Shown here in pieces: positions 10,231-22,464 of a stretch of 64,000 bases of DNA. Source of the stretch: Tetracentron sinense (Eukaryota > Streptophyta > Magnoliopsida > Trochodendrales > Trochodendraceae); contig CM026567.1 in the NCBI GenBank assembly GCA_015143295.1, positions 9,752,416 through 9,816,415 on the forward strand. Direction: 5' to 3'. The notes beneath the pieces are model-generated. The model made no database searches. It was given only the letters and a program-made list of their open reading frames with translations, and was not told where the DNA came from. Each line of letters opens with the position of its first letter. Position 1 is the stretch's first letter. Both the position numbers and the translations under genes were made by a program.

Positions 10231-11450
10231 ATGAGACGCAATACCCGGGGTCCCGGGTACAACACGAGGGGCAATGGAGGTGATACTCCATCGGGTGATG
10301 ATCAACCCGGCTTTGCCCAAGCATTTGCATCCATAGCCGAGACTTTGGCTATGTTGGCGGCAAGGCAACCGGCCACTCCGCCTAATGCGGCACTTATACC
10401 GGCTCCTCCTAACCGAGCCCAAGCCGGGATAGAAGCTTTCCGGAGGATGAGGCCTCCAACTTTTTGTGGAAGCATTGATCCACTTGTCGCAACTTGAGAA
10501 GATATTCTCGGTATTGGCACCTACGGAAGTAGAGAGGGTCACATGGGCTGCCTTTATGCTTGAAGGCGAAGCCGACCATTGGTGGAAGTCTGCACTTCGG
10601 ACCCGAGAGTTGACCCGGCAAGGCCAAGAATGGACATGGGGAGAATTCTTGGACGTTTTCTACAAGATGTACTTTCCGGTTGGGATGAAAGAAAAGAAAG
10701 AAATTGAATTTATTACCTTGGAGCAAGGTAATATGTCTGTAGCGGCTTACGAAGCCAAGTTCTCAGAGCTATCTCGATTTGCTCCACACATGATAGCTAC
10801 CGAGGCTATGAAGGTCCAGAAATTTGAGAGGGGGTTGAAGGCCTACCTCAAGGATCGTGTCTCAATGTTCCGACATGAGACATATTTAGAAGTTGTGGAC
10901 AAGGCTTTGTTGGCCGAGTCGAACTCCGAAGAGTTCTTTAAGAGAAGAGGAATGGAGAAAGGACAGTCTAGTAGTTCAGGGGAGAAGAGAGCTAGGACTA
11001 TGTCTTATCAGTCCGCGGGGCCGGCTCAATCACAGAGGATGTACTCGGCACCACAGGCTCCCCGCCCTTTTGCTCCACCGGCTTTTCGCCCGGCTACCTC
11101 GTATCCTCCTCGCCCCGCAGTGACTCAGGCTACGGGTTATACTCCTCCCACTTATTCACATGATGTCTGCACCCTTTGTGGAAGGAGGCATCCAGTAGGG
11201 GAATGTCGGAAGGCTACAGGAGGCTGTTTTCATTGTGGCGACCAGGGCCACATGATTCGGAATTATCCCCGAGGTCGATTGCCAGCTCAGTCTTCGGGGA
11301 GCAGGCCCCCGATTAGGCAGACATCTCAGCCTAGCTCTTCTCAGGCTTCGAGGGCCTCACAGTCTACCCGGCCTCCTCGCCCAGCCACTCAGGGCCGAGT
11401 CTTCGCCCTATCGGAGAGAGACGCACGTGCATCCGACGATGTTGTGCAAG
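10231..11450 (+). pseudogene. Gypsy gag (A-plus), frameshifted
   Basis: Starts at ATG 10231 (MRRNTRG); an upstream TTG in frame is not needed. It encodes a capsid-type domain, a Pro/Ser/Gln linker and two zinc motifs. Near 10485 it lacks 17 bp present in A-minus, shifting the frame so that the first 89 codons end in a stop at 10495-10497 and the rest is open from about 10466. The nucleocapsid knuckle reads CFHCGDQGHMIRNY: the last cysteine is tyrosine, which should weaken zinc binding. Without splicing, the frame runs on to a stop at 11474-11476 inside the candidate intron. Confidence 0.93.
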
Positions 11451-11586
11451 GTACGCAAAAAAATTCTAGAGTCTAAGTTGTGTAAATTTCTATGGTTTAT
11501 TATGTGATTATTTATACTAAGAGTTACCTATGTATGATGCTTGTTATTGTTTGAAATCTACTAATAGTAGCTACTTAATCGCACAG
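11451..11586 (+). other. Candidate intron between gag and pol (A-plus)
   Basis: GCAAG|GTACGC opens and CGCACAG|GC closes a 136-bp AT-rich interval with TACTAATAG and CTACTTAATC near the 3' end. Removal joins GTTGTGCAAG to GCGCTTTATTAGTGAACG, keeping one open frame from gag into the protease. Retention stops Gag after nine further codons (TAA 11474-11476). The A-minus copy agrees at both sites and in length. Confidence 0.72.
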
Positions 11587-14500
11587 GCGCTTTATTAGTG
11601 AACGAGTGTCTCGCCCGAGTGTTGATCGACACAGGATCCACTCACTCCTTTGTGTCACCTAGTTTCGCGAAGGGATTTTTGACTGAGGCTATTCCGTTAG
11701 AGCGGGAGTTGACCATTGCAACTCCACTCGGTAAGTCAGTTGACACGAACAAGATATTCAGAGATTGTGTGGTTCAAGTAGGGGAGAATGAACTAGTGGC
11801 CGATCTTATCATTTTGGATTTCCAAGATTTAGACTTTGACGTCATTCTTGGTATGGATTGGTTGGCAAACCATCACAGGCATGTTGCGTGTTTTGAAAAG
11901 ATGGTGAATTTCAAGCCGGAAGGGGGTAAGCCTTTTCACTTCCGAGGATTAAGAGAGAGGGACATTGCTCGCCTCACAGCCTTGAGTATAGCACACCCAG
12001 AAGCACAAAACTCATCGGCTATTCCAGTTGTGAGTGAGTTCTTAGATGTGTTCCCGGAAGAACTTCCCGGATTACCTCCTGATAGAGAGATCGAATTCGC
12101 TATAGAGCTTGCTTCGGGTACCGCTCCGATTTCAAGGGCACCATATAGAATGGCCCCTATAGAGCTGGAAGAATTGAAGAAACAGATTGAGGAGTTACAA
12201 CAACTTGGTTTCATCCAACCAAGTGTGTCACCGTGGGGAGCTCCGGTCCTTTTTGTAAAGAAGAAAGACGGGTCGATGAGAATGTGTATAGACTACCGTC
12301 AGTTGAACAAGGTAACTATCAAGAATCGTTATCCCTTGCCAAGGATCGATGACTTGTTCGACCAACTGAAGGGAGCGAGATTCTTCTCCAAAATTGATCT
12401 TAGATCGGGGTATCATCAATTAAGGATCAAGGCGGAAGATGTTCCGAAGATGGCTTTCAGGACTCGGTATGGGCATTACGAGTTCCTTGTCATGCCTTTT
12501 GGGCTGACGAATGCACCGGCGGCATTCATGGATTTGATGAACCGGGTGTTCCGATCTTACTTGGATCGATGCGTGATTGTATTTATTGATGACATTTTGG
12601 TGTATTCCCAGACACGGGAAGATCACACACGAGACCTCCACCTTGCTCTGGAGATGTTGAGAGAGCATAGGCTATATGCCAAATTGAGTAAGTGCGAGTT
12701 CTGGCTAGAGAAGGTCGCATTTCTTGGACACGTGGTGTCGGCCGAGGGCATTTCTGTAGATCCAGCCAAGGTTGAGGCAGTCATGAGTTGGGAGAGGCCC
12801 AAGAGCGTCACGGAGATACGTAGTTTCCTCGGATTGGTAGGCTACTACCGGAGATTTGTGGAGGGATTCTCCAGTTTGGCTGCACCTCTCACCTACTTGA
12901 CAAGAAAAAGTGTAAAGTTCAGTTGGAGTGACCGATGTGAAGTAAGTTTCCAAGAGTTGAAGAAACGCCTCACCACAGCCCCTGTCCTTACTATGCCATC
13001 TGGACCTTTTGGGTATGAGGTGTATAGTGATGCCTCGCACGTTGGACTCGGGTGTGTCCTAATGCAACACAAGAAAGTCATTGCCTATGCATCAAGGCAG
13101 TTGAAAGAGCATGAAAAGAACTACCCCACTCACGACTTGGAGCTTGCGGCGGTCGTGTTTGCACTCAAAATTTGGCGACATTATCTGTACAGGGTGGAGT
13201 TCTATGTGTACACGGACCACAAGAGCCTCAAATATCTCTTTTCCCAAAAAGAGCTCAATTTCCGACAACGGCGTTGGATTTGAGTTCTTAAAAGACTATG
13301 AGTGCACGATCCAATATCACCCGGGAAAAGCAAATGTGGTGGCAGACGCTTTGAGTAGGAAACCATCGGGGTTGTTGGCTCACATGTTGGTGCGGGAATG
13401 GAGATTGTTAGACGATTTGGCGAATCTGGACATCAGTGTGAATGATTCTGTCCGCAGTCCTGTTTTGGCAAATGTTACGGTTCGGCCGTACCTTATAGAT
13501 TTGATCCAGGAGTACCAGGCCACGGATGCTGACTTGTTGGCTTTTCGAGACAAGGAAATTGCCAAGGGTAGTACGGACTTCTCTCTCAATAGCCGGGGTG
13601 CTATTACATTCAAGGGAAGACTTTGTGTCCCAGCCAATGCAGACCTTCGGAGAGAGATCATGGATGAGGCTCACCGTTCAAAGTTCACAGTGCATCCTGG
13701 GGGTACGAAGATGTACCGGAACCTCAAGAGTCACTTTTGGTGGCGAAACATGAAGAGGGAGGTTGCGGAGTATGTGGCACGGTGTTTGGTGTGCCAACAG
13801 GTGAAAGCAGAGCATTTGAGACCGGCGGGTCTTTTGCAGTCTCTCCCTATTCCCGAGTGGAAATGGGAACATATCTCTATGGACTTTATCGTGGGGTTGC
13901 CGAAAACGGTCAGGAAGACCGATGCTATATGGGTGTTATTGATAGACTCACGAAGTCCGCTCATTTCTTACCGTACCGGACTACATTCAACTCCAATCAG
14001 TTAGCGGAGCTATACATCAAGGAAATAGTCTGATTGCATGGGGTGCCAGTGAGTATTGTGTCGAATAGAGACCCAAGATTCACATCCAGGTTTTGGAAAA
14101 GTTTTCAGGATGCTATGGGTTCCCGACTAGACTTTAGCACGGCTTTCCACCCACAGACCGACGGGCAAACAGAGAGGGTGAATCAAGTGATAGAAGACAT
14201 GCTCCGAGCTTGTATGTTGGATTTTAAAGGAAGTTGGGAGGATCACCTACCTTTGGTGGAATTCTCCTACAATAACAGTTATCAAGCAAGCATACAAATG
14301 GCGCCTTTTGAAGCCTTGTACGGAAGAAGTTGTAGATCCCCCTTGTATTGGGATGAGGTTGGAGAAAGAAAGATTTTGGGCCCCGAGTTGATTGAACGAA
14401 CCGCGGATAGGGTCAAGCTTATACGGGAGAGGTTGAAGACCGCACAGGACAGACAGAAAAGCTATGCCGACAACCGAATGAGGGATCTTGAATTCCGAGT

Positions 14501-14918
14501 CGGTGACTTTGTGTTTATCAAGATTTCACCGACCAAGGGTGTTATGCGATTCGGGAAAAGAGGCAAGCTTAGCCCGAGATATGTGGGTCCATTCAAGATC
14601 ATTACTCGAGTCGATGAAGTTGCTTACCGTGTTGCTTTGCCCGCTCACATGGCGGCGGTCCACAACGTGTTTCATATCTCCTAGCTTCGGAAGTACATCC
14701 CGGATCCTTCTCACGTCATCGAGCTTGATCCGGTTGAGATTCGAGAGGATCTCACTTTGGTTGAGAAGCCGGTTCATATTTTGGATCGAAGAGACCAAGT
14801 ACTTCGCAACAAGACTATTCCGCTAGTTCTCGTGTAATGGCAGCATCACGCTCGAGAAGAGGCTACATGGGAACGTGAGGCCGAAGTCAAGGCGAAGTAC
14901 CCCGAGTTGTTTCAATGA
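11587..14918 (+). pseudogene. Gypsy pol (A-plus): PR, RT, RNase H, INT, chromodomain-like tail
   Basis: PR (DTGSTHSF), RT (FIDD box near 12585) and RNase H ([27 protein letters not shown]) are intact in one frame to 13283. There a one-base insertion shifts the frame. INT has the zinc finger and core, but a one-base deletion lies near 13935, a CGA-to-TGA stop at about 14031, and stops at about 14682 and 14836. The core reads SNRDPRF where A-minus has SDRDPRF, replacing a catalytic aspartate. The tail ends [21 protein letters not shown], chromodomain-like. Stop at 14916-14918. A-minus and A-plus are broken at different places. Confidence 0.93.
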
Positions 14919-15009
14919 TTTTGTATATGACTTGTAAATTTGTTTCGAATTGTTATGCTAAGTTGTTTAAATTGTAAAGCACGCATTGTCCAAATTTCGA
15001 GGATGAAAT

Positions 15010-15028
15010 TTTTGTAAGGGGGGGAGAA
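15010..15028 (+). other. Polypurine tract (A-plus)
   Basis: The run TAAGGGGGGGAGAA lies directly before TGTAGCACC of the 3' LTR. The 91 bp between the pol stop and this tract hold no gene. Confidence 0.93.
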
Positions 15029-17418
15029 TGTAGCACCCCGGACTTTTTCATCTTTAATGAATGGCACTCTCGTAGCTAATTGGCCGTTTTTGTAGTGTAA
15101 TTAATAAATAAGGGAGAAATCGGAAATTCTGAAAAATCAAAAATGTGCGTTTTCGAGAGACGAATCCAACGCAAGTTGAATCGTCGAAATCGGACGAGCG
15201 AGTCAAAAGATATGGCCAAAACAGTCGGGACCAGCAGAGCACCGATCGCTCGGTCCATGGAGCGATCGATCGGTCCAAAACCGATCGATCGGAGGCTATC
15301 GACTGGTCAAAAAATTTGTATGGGGAAATTTTCCAGAGAGTGAGTTTTTAACCGGTCGATCGATCAATAACACCGATCGCTCGGTAGGCAACCGATCGAT
15401 CGGTCATAACCACCGAACGCTCGGTCTTCGTGTTTTTCAGAATTTTCATTAAGGGCTTTTTCATCTTTTGGGGTTTAAACCCTTACCCATAAGGGCTTGC
15501 CCGAGCCTTTAGGGCTTCATACACAGCACTTAAGGGATTTTGAGAGATAGAGAGAAAGGAGAAGGGGATTTGCAACTAGGGTTTTCCATTGGAGAAGGAA
15601 TCAAAGGGGTTTAAGAACCCTAGCTCACCCAACTCGTTTTGCTTCAAGTTCAAGGCTCAAGCTCGTGTGGGGTTCCCTTCTCAAGCTAGGGCAGCACTCT
15701 CTACGGTACTTTCAAGAGGGTTTCCTACCCAATCAAGTATAGTTTGAGTAAGGGCTTTCTTCTTCCAAGTTGGAGTTTAAATCAAGGTCTACACCAAGAT
15801 CAAGTTTCGATTCAAAGTTAGTACACTCTACTAACTTTCTTTAGCAATAATCTAGTTTTTCCCTTTGACATTATGATGTTGGTCCTGTATCTTCCCTTAC
15901 TTGAAATGTGCTATACTTCCTAAACCTAAACAAGATAAATGTGAATGTGGGGTTGTATGTATGAATGGTGGATGTAGAGGCGATTGGATGCCGTTGGACG
16001 TGGTGAAATATGGGTATGGAAAATGGTGGAAGGGCACTCTATGAATAATGAACATACTTGGATGTTGTGTTGGAAATTTATGCGCTAAAAAGGGGAAATA
16101 AAACTACTAAAATGTTGCACACCGGATGTTTGATAATATGCCTAAACCAAGAATAAATGAAATTGATAAGGGAAATGGATGTAAGCTTTATGTAATTATT
16201 CTTGTAAATGATGACTTGACCAAATGCCATGTTGATCACCTAAATGCTTACATGTTATACTATGAATTGAAATATGATGCGATATCCCTCTTGTTACACG
16301 TGTCCCCATGATTGTCACTATTGGCACGCACACGAGTACCCATGCATGAATGAAATCGGGTTTTCCAAGATTGTATTTATACATGATGAATCAACAACAA
16401 AACAAGAACATGACAAGGAGGTTGGTAGCCCAAGGAAGGGTGCTAGCCTCTGGCTCACAAGAGAAATGGAACAAGAGCTAGCCTCTGGCTCACAAGAGAA
16501 ATAGAACAAGAACATGACAAGGAGGTTGGTAGCCCAAGGAAGGGTGCTAGCCTCTGGCTCACAAGAGAAATGGAACAAGAACATGACAAGGAGGTTGGTA
16601 GCCCAAGGAAGGGGGCTAGCCTCTGGCTCACAAGAGAAATGGAACAAGAACATGACAAGGAGGTTGGTAGCCCAAGGAAGGGTGCTAGCCTCTGGCTCAC
16701 AAGAGAAATGGAACAAGAACATGACAAGGAGGTTGGTAGCCTAAGGAAGGGTACTAGCCTCTGGCTCACAAGTATACAAGTCAAGAACAAATCAAGACAT
16801 GAAATACAAGACAAGACACGACACATATACATGATTTGACCGAGACACGAAAAAGGTTTCCGAGACATGAGTTTTACCGAGGTTTTTGCATTCATACACG
16901 CATGTCAAGATATGGCAATGTATCTTATGCTTTCACTATTGCTTTAAATTAATATCTTGTATTGCTCACTGTTGTTATGCTTTCGCTATTGTTATGGTTA
17001 GCTAGTAGTTTGTACTCGCTGAGTATTCCATGCTCAGTCGTACTTTTATTTCGACAGGTACTGTGGATGTCCTCGACCCCGAGCCTTGGGTCGAGGAGGA
17101 GTATGTGGAGGATAGGGACTTGGATGTGTGGCCATACCTCGACTACTGTTGAGAGGAGATAATTAGAGAGTTCCTTTTTGTATTTTGATAGGTGGGCATG
17201 TCCACCTTTACTTTGATTGTATTTGGTATATGTTAACTTGGAATACTATTTGGAGTTATAGAAGAAAAGAAAAAGTTGGCTTATGCTTCCGCACTTATGT
17301 TTTGTTTCCGCACTCTGATTATCATTGTATTATATTATGATTAGCCTCTTGCATTACAGGATGGTTTGACAGGTACACGTAGTCACCTCTAAAGTATCCC
17401 TTAACTTGGGGCGCGACA
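15029..17418 (+). repeat. 3' LTR of A-plus (2390 bp)
   Basis: Nearly identical to 7390-9892. Differences are one fewer full 69-bp unit plus a truncated unit (16475-16510), scattered substitutions, and loss of 14 bp (near CCTAGGGGGTATTT) just before the terminal GGGGCGCGACA. The GATC palindrome cluster is at 15240-15425. Confidence 0.95.
16404..16771 (+). repeat. 69-bp minisatellite, 5 full and 1 partial unit
   Basis: Same array as 8764-9236, shorter by one full unit and about 30 bp. The change of copy number between the two LTRs arose after or during insertion. Confidence 0.93.
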
Positions 17419-17916
17419 AAACTCAACTTCCATCTTCTCTTTCATCTCGACCGGGAAGTACTTCTTGTTGAAAACATCCAAGAATTCTTCCCAAGTCCAG
17501 TCTTGACCTTGTCGGGTCAACTCTCGGGTCCGAAGTGCAGACTTCCACCAATGATCGGCCTCACCTTCAAGCATGAAGGCGGCCCAAGTAACCTTTTCTG
17601 TCTCCGCAGGTGCCAATACAGAGAATATCTTTTCTAATTGTCGGATCCCTCCTTTGGCAACAAGCGGGTCAATACTCCCACAAAAGGTTGGAGGCCTCAT
17701 CCTCTGGAAAGCTTCTATCCCGGCTTGGGCTCGGTTAGGAGGAGCCGGTATAAGTGCCGCATTAGGCGGAGTGGCCGGTTCTCTTTCCGCTAACATAGCC
17801 AAAGTCTCGGCTATGGATGCGAATGCTTGGGCAAAGTCGGGTTGATCATCACCCGATGGAGTATCACCTCCATTACCCCTCGTGTTGTACCCGCGACCCC
17901 GGGTATTGCGTCTCAT
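17419..17916 (-). pseudogene. Gypsy gag, 5' half (A-minus)
   Basis: Starts at the minus-strand ATG ending at 17916 (MRRNTRG). It includes the Ala/Pro-rich N-terminus and the first half of the capsid-type domain (LEKIFSVLAPAETEKVTW, then GEADHWWKSALRTRELTRQGQ). It runs open until the A-plus LTR at 17418; the AAACT duplication marks the break and the rest is at 6646-7389. It keeps the 17 bp that A-plus gag has lost. Confidence 0.93.
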
Positions 17917-18243
17917 GATTTCTCTTAAGAACGACAATACAACATGAGTCTAATTTGGATACGCATTTAGTACAAGTTTCACAATTCACTCAATACATAT
18001 TCATCAAGCATATTTAATAAGTACAACACAAATAATGTACACATGGTATATAACACAATACCATAACATACAATCCGTGTTCCTAGCGTAGGACTCTATG
18101 TTCGGTTGAAGTTCAACCCATTTTGACTAAGACTAACTTGTTAGTCTATACTTGGAATACAACTCTCTAAGGTGATTCTAATACCTTGTTCAATCGTCCA
18201 AGTGACCCTAGGGACTCTAATGCCTAGAGCTCTGATACCACTC
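17917..18243 (-). other. Leader and primer binding site (A-minus)
   Basis: The PBS TGGTATCAGAGC lies on the minus strand at 18229-18240, three bases from the 5' LTR. The remaining 310 bp are leader without a gene, homologous to 9909-10230. Confidence 0.92.
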
Positions 18244-20980
18244 TGTAACGCCCCGAAATACCCCCTAGGAGTTTAGGGATATTTTAGGTGTCACACTACG
18301 TACCTATCAAACCATCCTGTAATGCACAAGATAAAATACAGTACTAACAACGATAATCAGAGCGCGGAAGCTAACATATATGCGGAAGCGTGAACAAATT
18401 TTCATTTCTTTTGATGATCCAAAATAGTATTTCAAGTTAACATAAATACAAGACATGTCTAAGTCTAAGGTGGACAGGCCCACCTATCAAAATATCAAAA
18501 TACACAAGACCCTCTCATACTCTCCCCTCAACAGTAGTCGAGGTATGGCCACACATCGAGGTCTCGGTCCGCCTGAGACTGTAATGGAATAGCCAGCTCT
18601 CTCTCCTCTATATACTCTTCCTCGACCCAAGGCTCCGGGTCGAGGGCTTCCTCAGTACCTGCCGACATGAAAGTATGGCTGAGCATGGAATACTCAGCGA
18701 GTACAAGCTACTAGCAGACCATAACAATAATAAAACACACAATAGTAATATCATACAAGCAGTAATAGAAACATCACAAAGGAAACAGTATAAGGCATGA
18801 CACAATACAAGCATCCTGACGTGCGTACATGAATGCGAAAACGCCGATAAAACTCATGCTTGAAAACCCCTGTCATGTCCCGATATGCCTTATGGAAATC
18901 ATGTATACGTGCATGCATGAAGGCATGATCATCATCTTGTAAAATTCCATCTCGTAACTTGTGAGCCAGAGGCTAGCACCTGAATCTCCCTGGGCTGCCA
19001 ACCTCTTTGATGTGCAATGCACTTATGAGCCAGAGGTTAGTACTCGAATGTCCCTGGGCTACCAACCTCCTTGTTAGGAAATGCATGGTTTTCTTGTGAG
19101 CCAGAGGCTAGCACCCGAATCTCCCTGGGCTGCCAACCTCCTTGTTATGCAATGCACTTGTGAGCCAGAGGTTAGTACCCGAATGTCCCTGGGCTGCCAA
19201 CCTCCTTGTTATGTAATGCACTTGTGAGCCAGAGGTTAGTACCCGAATGTCCCTGGGCTACCAACCTCCTTGATATGCAATGCACTTGTGAGCCAGAGGT
19301 TAGTCCCCGAATGTCACTGGGCTACCAACCTCCTTGATATGTAATATTTTCTTATTGTTTATTATATGCACATGCTCTTGAAATCTCGGTTCATGCTATC
19401 ATGCGTGCTCATGTGCGTGCCAATAATAACAATCGTGAGAATGCACTTAACAAAAGAGATATGGCATTACAATTCAATTCATAATATTAGCATAGGTAAC
19501 TTAAGTAATTCACATGACATTGGATCAATTCATCGTCTATAAGAACCCATGCATAAAACCTATTTCCATTTTCTCAATCTAAGTCGTTTATTCATAGTTT
19601 AGGCATTTTGTCAAACACAACACATGCACTGTTTCTTAATAATTCATCTTGTTCTTTTTAGCGCATATTTTCCATCGAAACATCATGGTAAGTTCATTAT
19701 TGGTAAAATACCCATCCACCATTTCCATCGCACACATCACACAACATACATCTCGGCATCCAATCGCCACATCCAACATTCCATCCACACATCCACACCT
19801 TTTCCATTATCTTGTTTATATTTAATGGGGGATAACACATTTCGTAAAAAGGAAAACATAATATAAAGAATCACATTTTTATATAGAAAACCTAGGTTTT
19901 TGCTAGGGAAAGTTAGTAGGGTGTACTAACCTTAGATCAAGGCTTGATCCTTGGTAGAAACCTTGATTGAAGCTCCAACTTGAAAGAAGAACACCTTTGC
20001 TTGAAGGAGACTTGGGTTGGGGAAGAAACCCCTTTCAAAAACGACCTTGAGTTGCTGCCCTAGCTTGAGGAGATGCTCCTCACGAGTGCTTGAGCCGTGA
20101 TCTTGGAGAAAACCGGACCTGAAGTGATCTAGGGTCTCAAAACCCTTTGATTTCTCTTCCAAAGACAAGCCCTAGGTTGGAATCGCCTCCTCCCCTTTCT
20201 CCTATTCTCTCAAACTCTCTAAGTGTCGAATGATGCCCTAAAGGCTCGGGCAAGACTCTTAAGGTAAGAGTAAACCGACCAAAAGACCATAATACCCTTA
20301 CTAACATTTCTGCAAAAACGCGAGTGCCGAACACGTTGAGCTATGAATAGTGCCAAACACGATGTGCATAGTGCTGAGCTCGTTGTGCTGTCAATAGTGC
20401 CAAACACGTTGTGCATAGTGCTGAGCTCGTTGTGCTGTGAATAGTGCTAAACACGTTGTGCATAGTGTTGAGCTCGTTGTGCTGTGAATAGTGCCAAACA
20501 CGTTGTGCATAGTGCTGAGCTCGTTGTGCTGTGAATAGTGCCAAACACGTTGTGCATAGTGCTGAGCTCGTTGTGCTGTTGTCTTATGTACAACGTGCCC
20601 GTCGTGAGCTGTACATGTACACGTTGTTTGCTGTACAACGTACACGTTGTCTGCTGCACGACGTACCCGTTGTCTGTTGCACAACGGATACACAACGTAT
20701 ACGTTATCAGAGTACGTTGTTAGAGCACGTTATCGGAGCTACGTCCTTAGTGCCTTCCGAGCTACGATTGCCTGCAGGTCCAGACTGTTTTGGCCATATC
20801 TTTTGACTCGTTCGTCCGATTTTGACTATTCAACTTGCGTTGGGCTCGTACTTCGAAAAGGAACATTTCTGATGTTTCGGAATTTCCAATTTCTCTCTTA
20901 TTTATTAATTAGACTATGAAGAAGGCCAAGTAGCTACGAAAACGGTATTCATTAAGTATAGAAAAATCCGGGGTGCTCCA
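18244..20980 (-). repeat. 5' LTR of A-minus (2737 bp)
   Basis: Pairs with 306-3089. The minus-strand first bases are TGGAGCACC rather than TGTAGCACC, a point change at 20979. It holds the minisatellite (18957-19340), conserved hairpin (18678-18698), and the 47-bp array plus palindromes (20340-20715, about one unit fewer than the 3' LTR). Confidence 0.95.
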
Positions 20981-20985
20981 ACGCC

Positions 20986-22464
20986 TATCTAGCAGGCCAT
21001 CATCCTGATAGTGGTCCATAGAAGGCTCCGGGTCGAAGTGCTCTTCCTCTAGCCAAGGCTCCATACCACATAAGTCGAATGGAACCCGAGCACCTGCTGA
21101 TGATAACAAATATTGGCTGAGCATGGAATACTCAGCGTATACAAGCTACTAACAATAAAGCAATAGTAGCATAGAGCATACGAGTCATGGAGAATGAAAC
21201 CATTAAAACATATCAGAGCGTGGAAACCATGAATAGTACATATGATGAAATCCGAAACCAAAACCGTGTGAGTCATGCGATAATCATATCCTTATGAGTC
21301 TTTGGAGTTCATAGAGTTCCTTAGAGTCGTTTATGATCCTTTTGAGACATAGAGCAATACCATAGAGCAAATACCATAGAGCCAATACCGTAGAGATCTT
21401 AGAGCAATTTCATTTATGATCCTTTTGAGCTTGTGAGACGATCTTAGACATTATCATAGAGTTCTCGTGAGTGTATAATGATCCTTTTGAGCTTGTGAAC
21501 CGATCTTAGACAAATCATGGAGTTGCCTAGAATCATCATTTAAGCCACTTATTCGAAAACCCTTTTCGTACTTTGAGAAAACCCATGGAAAACATTGGTT
21601 CATGCGAGACATGCGAACATATGAGCATATGAGAATGATAACATGTTTTAACACCCAAAAAAACCCTTAGAGGCATTTACACAAACACATAGAGTGCATA
21701 CTAGTGATAGCTTACATCCAAGTATAAAAACAACCTTTCACAACATAACAAATCAAGATACATATATAGTAGAGAATAAGAAGAACAACACATGGTAACT
21801 AGTAGTATCACTAGATTGGTAGTAGAGTGAATCTACCTTGGTGAAATCAGTGATTTTGATTCCAAAAGCTTGGAACACTTGAAAACCTCAAGTTCTTTGC
21901 TAAGAAACACTAAAGGAAGGAAGGATCTTGATTTCCCTTCAAGCTTGAGCAACACCTCCCCTTCTTCTCCCTCTCAAAATCTCTCAAAATAGTGCACAAA
22001 GGGTTTATGAAACCCTAAGGCACGAACCCAGCCCTTATATTGGCAAAGGTTAGTGGCTAAAGACTTAAAAACCCTTAATAAAGAAATCTGCATATAACCA
22101 ATCGATCGGTGGTTTCAACCGAGCGATCGGTTGAAAACACCATCTCTGGAATTTTTTCCATACAAATTAGTTAACCAGTCGATAGCTACCGATCAATCGG
22201 TATAAGACCGGTCGATCGGAGGTTATCACCGAGTGATCTGCAGTCCCCTGTTTGCTGCAAAACCCTGTTTTGTTTACTTGAATCTTCTCCACTCCCATTT
22301 CTAACACCTTTAATGCTGAAAACACACTCCTTAAGGATATGTTTACCTATTAAAACATGAACGTAAAATATCCAAACCTTTCCATTAGTATAAAACCCAC
22401 TAGTTTACGCGACTGCCTTGAACACTATTCACCACTTAGTGAAACAAGGATTCGGGGTTCTACA
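20986..22464 (-). repeat. Family B LTR, right portion
   Basis: Resumes the LTR begun at 1-305 and ends (minus-strand start) TGTAGAACCCCGAATCC at 22464. It contains the conserved hairpin 21116-21136 and imperfect repeats of about 75 bp with TGATCCTTTTGAGCTTGTGA (21410-21500). A GATCGATC palindrome cluster is at 22098-22240. No gene. The matching complete LTR is 32144-36388. Confidence 0.9.
22098..22240 (-). repeat. GATCGATC palindrome cluster in family B LTR
   Basis: Variants of ACCGATCGATCGGT, as in the A-family LTRs, lie within 370 bp of the minus-strand LTR start. Confidence 0.8.

Larger units (their letters stand above)
7390..17418 (+). mobile_element. A-plus: Ty3/gypsy (Tekay/Del-like) retrotransposon
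   Basis: Complete 10.0-kb element: 5' LTR 7390-9892, PBS 9897-9908, gag 10231-11450, candidate intron 11451-11586, pol 11587-14918, PPT 15010-15028, 3' LTR 15029-17418. Target duplication AAACT lies at 7385-7389 and 17419-17423. It sits inside gag of its relative A-minus. Internal frames are broken by a 17-bp deletion, two one-base shifts and nonsense codons, so it is not autonomous, though the PBS, PPT and most of the LTR are kept. Confidence 0.96.
306..20980 (-). mobile_element. A-minus: Ty3/gypsy (Tekay/Del-like) retrotransposon, interrupted
   Basis: Complete LTR element in reverse orientation: 5' LTR 18244-20980, PBS 18229-18240, gag split into 17419-17916 and 6646-7389, candidate intron 6511-6645, pol 3179-6510, PPT next to 3090, 3' LTR 306-3089. 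Flanks carry the target duplication ACGCC (301-305, 20981-20985). A related plus-strand element (7390-17418) has jumped into gag. Protein order PR-RT-RNase H-INT, a chromodomain-like C-terminus and LTRs above 2.5 kb fit the Tekay/Del lineage; the lineage name is inferred. Three in-frame stops and a lost RNase H aspartate make it non-autonomous. Confidence 0.95.
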
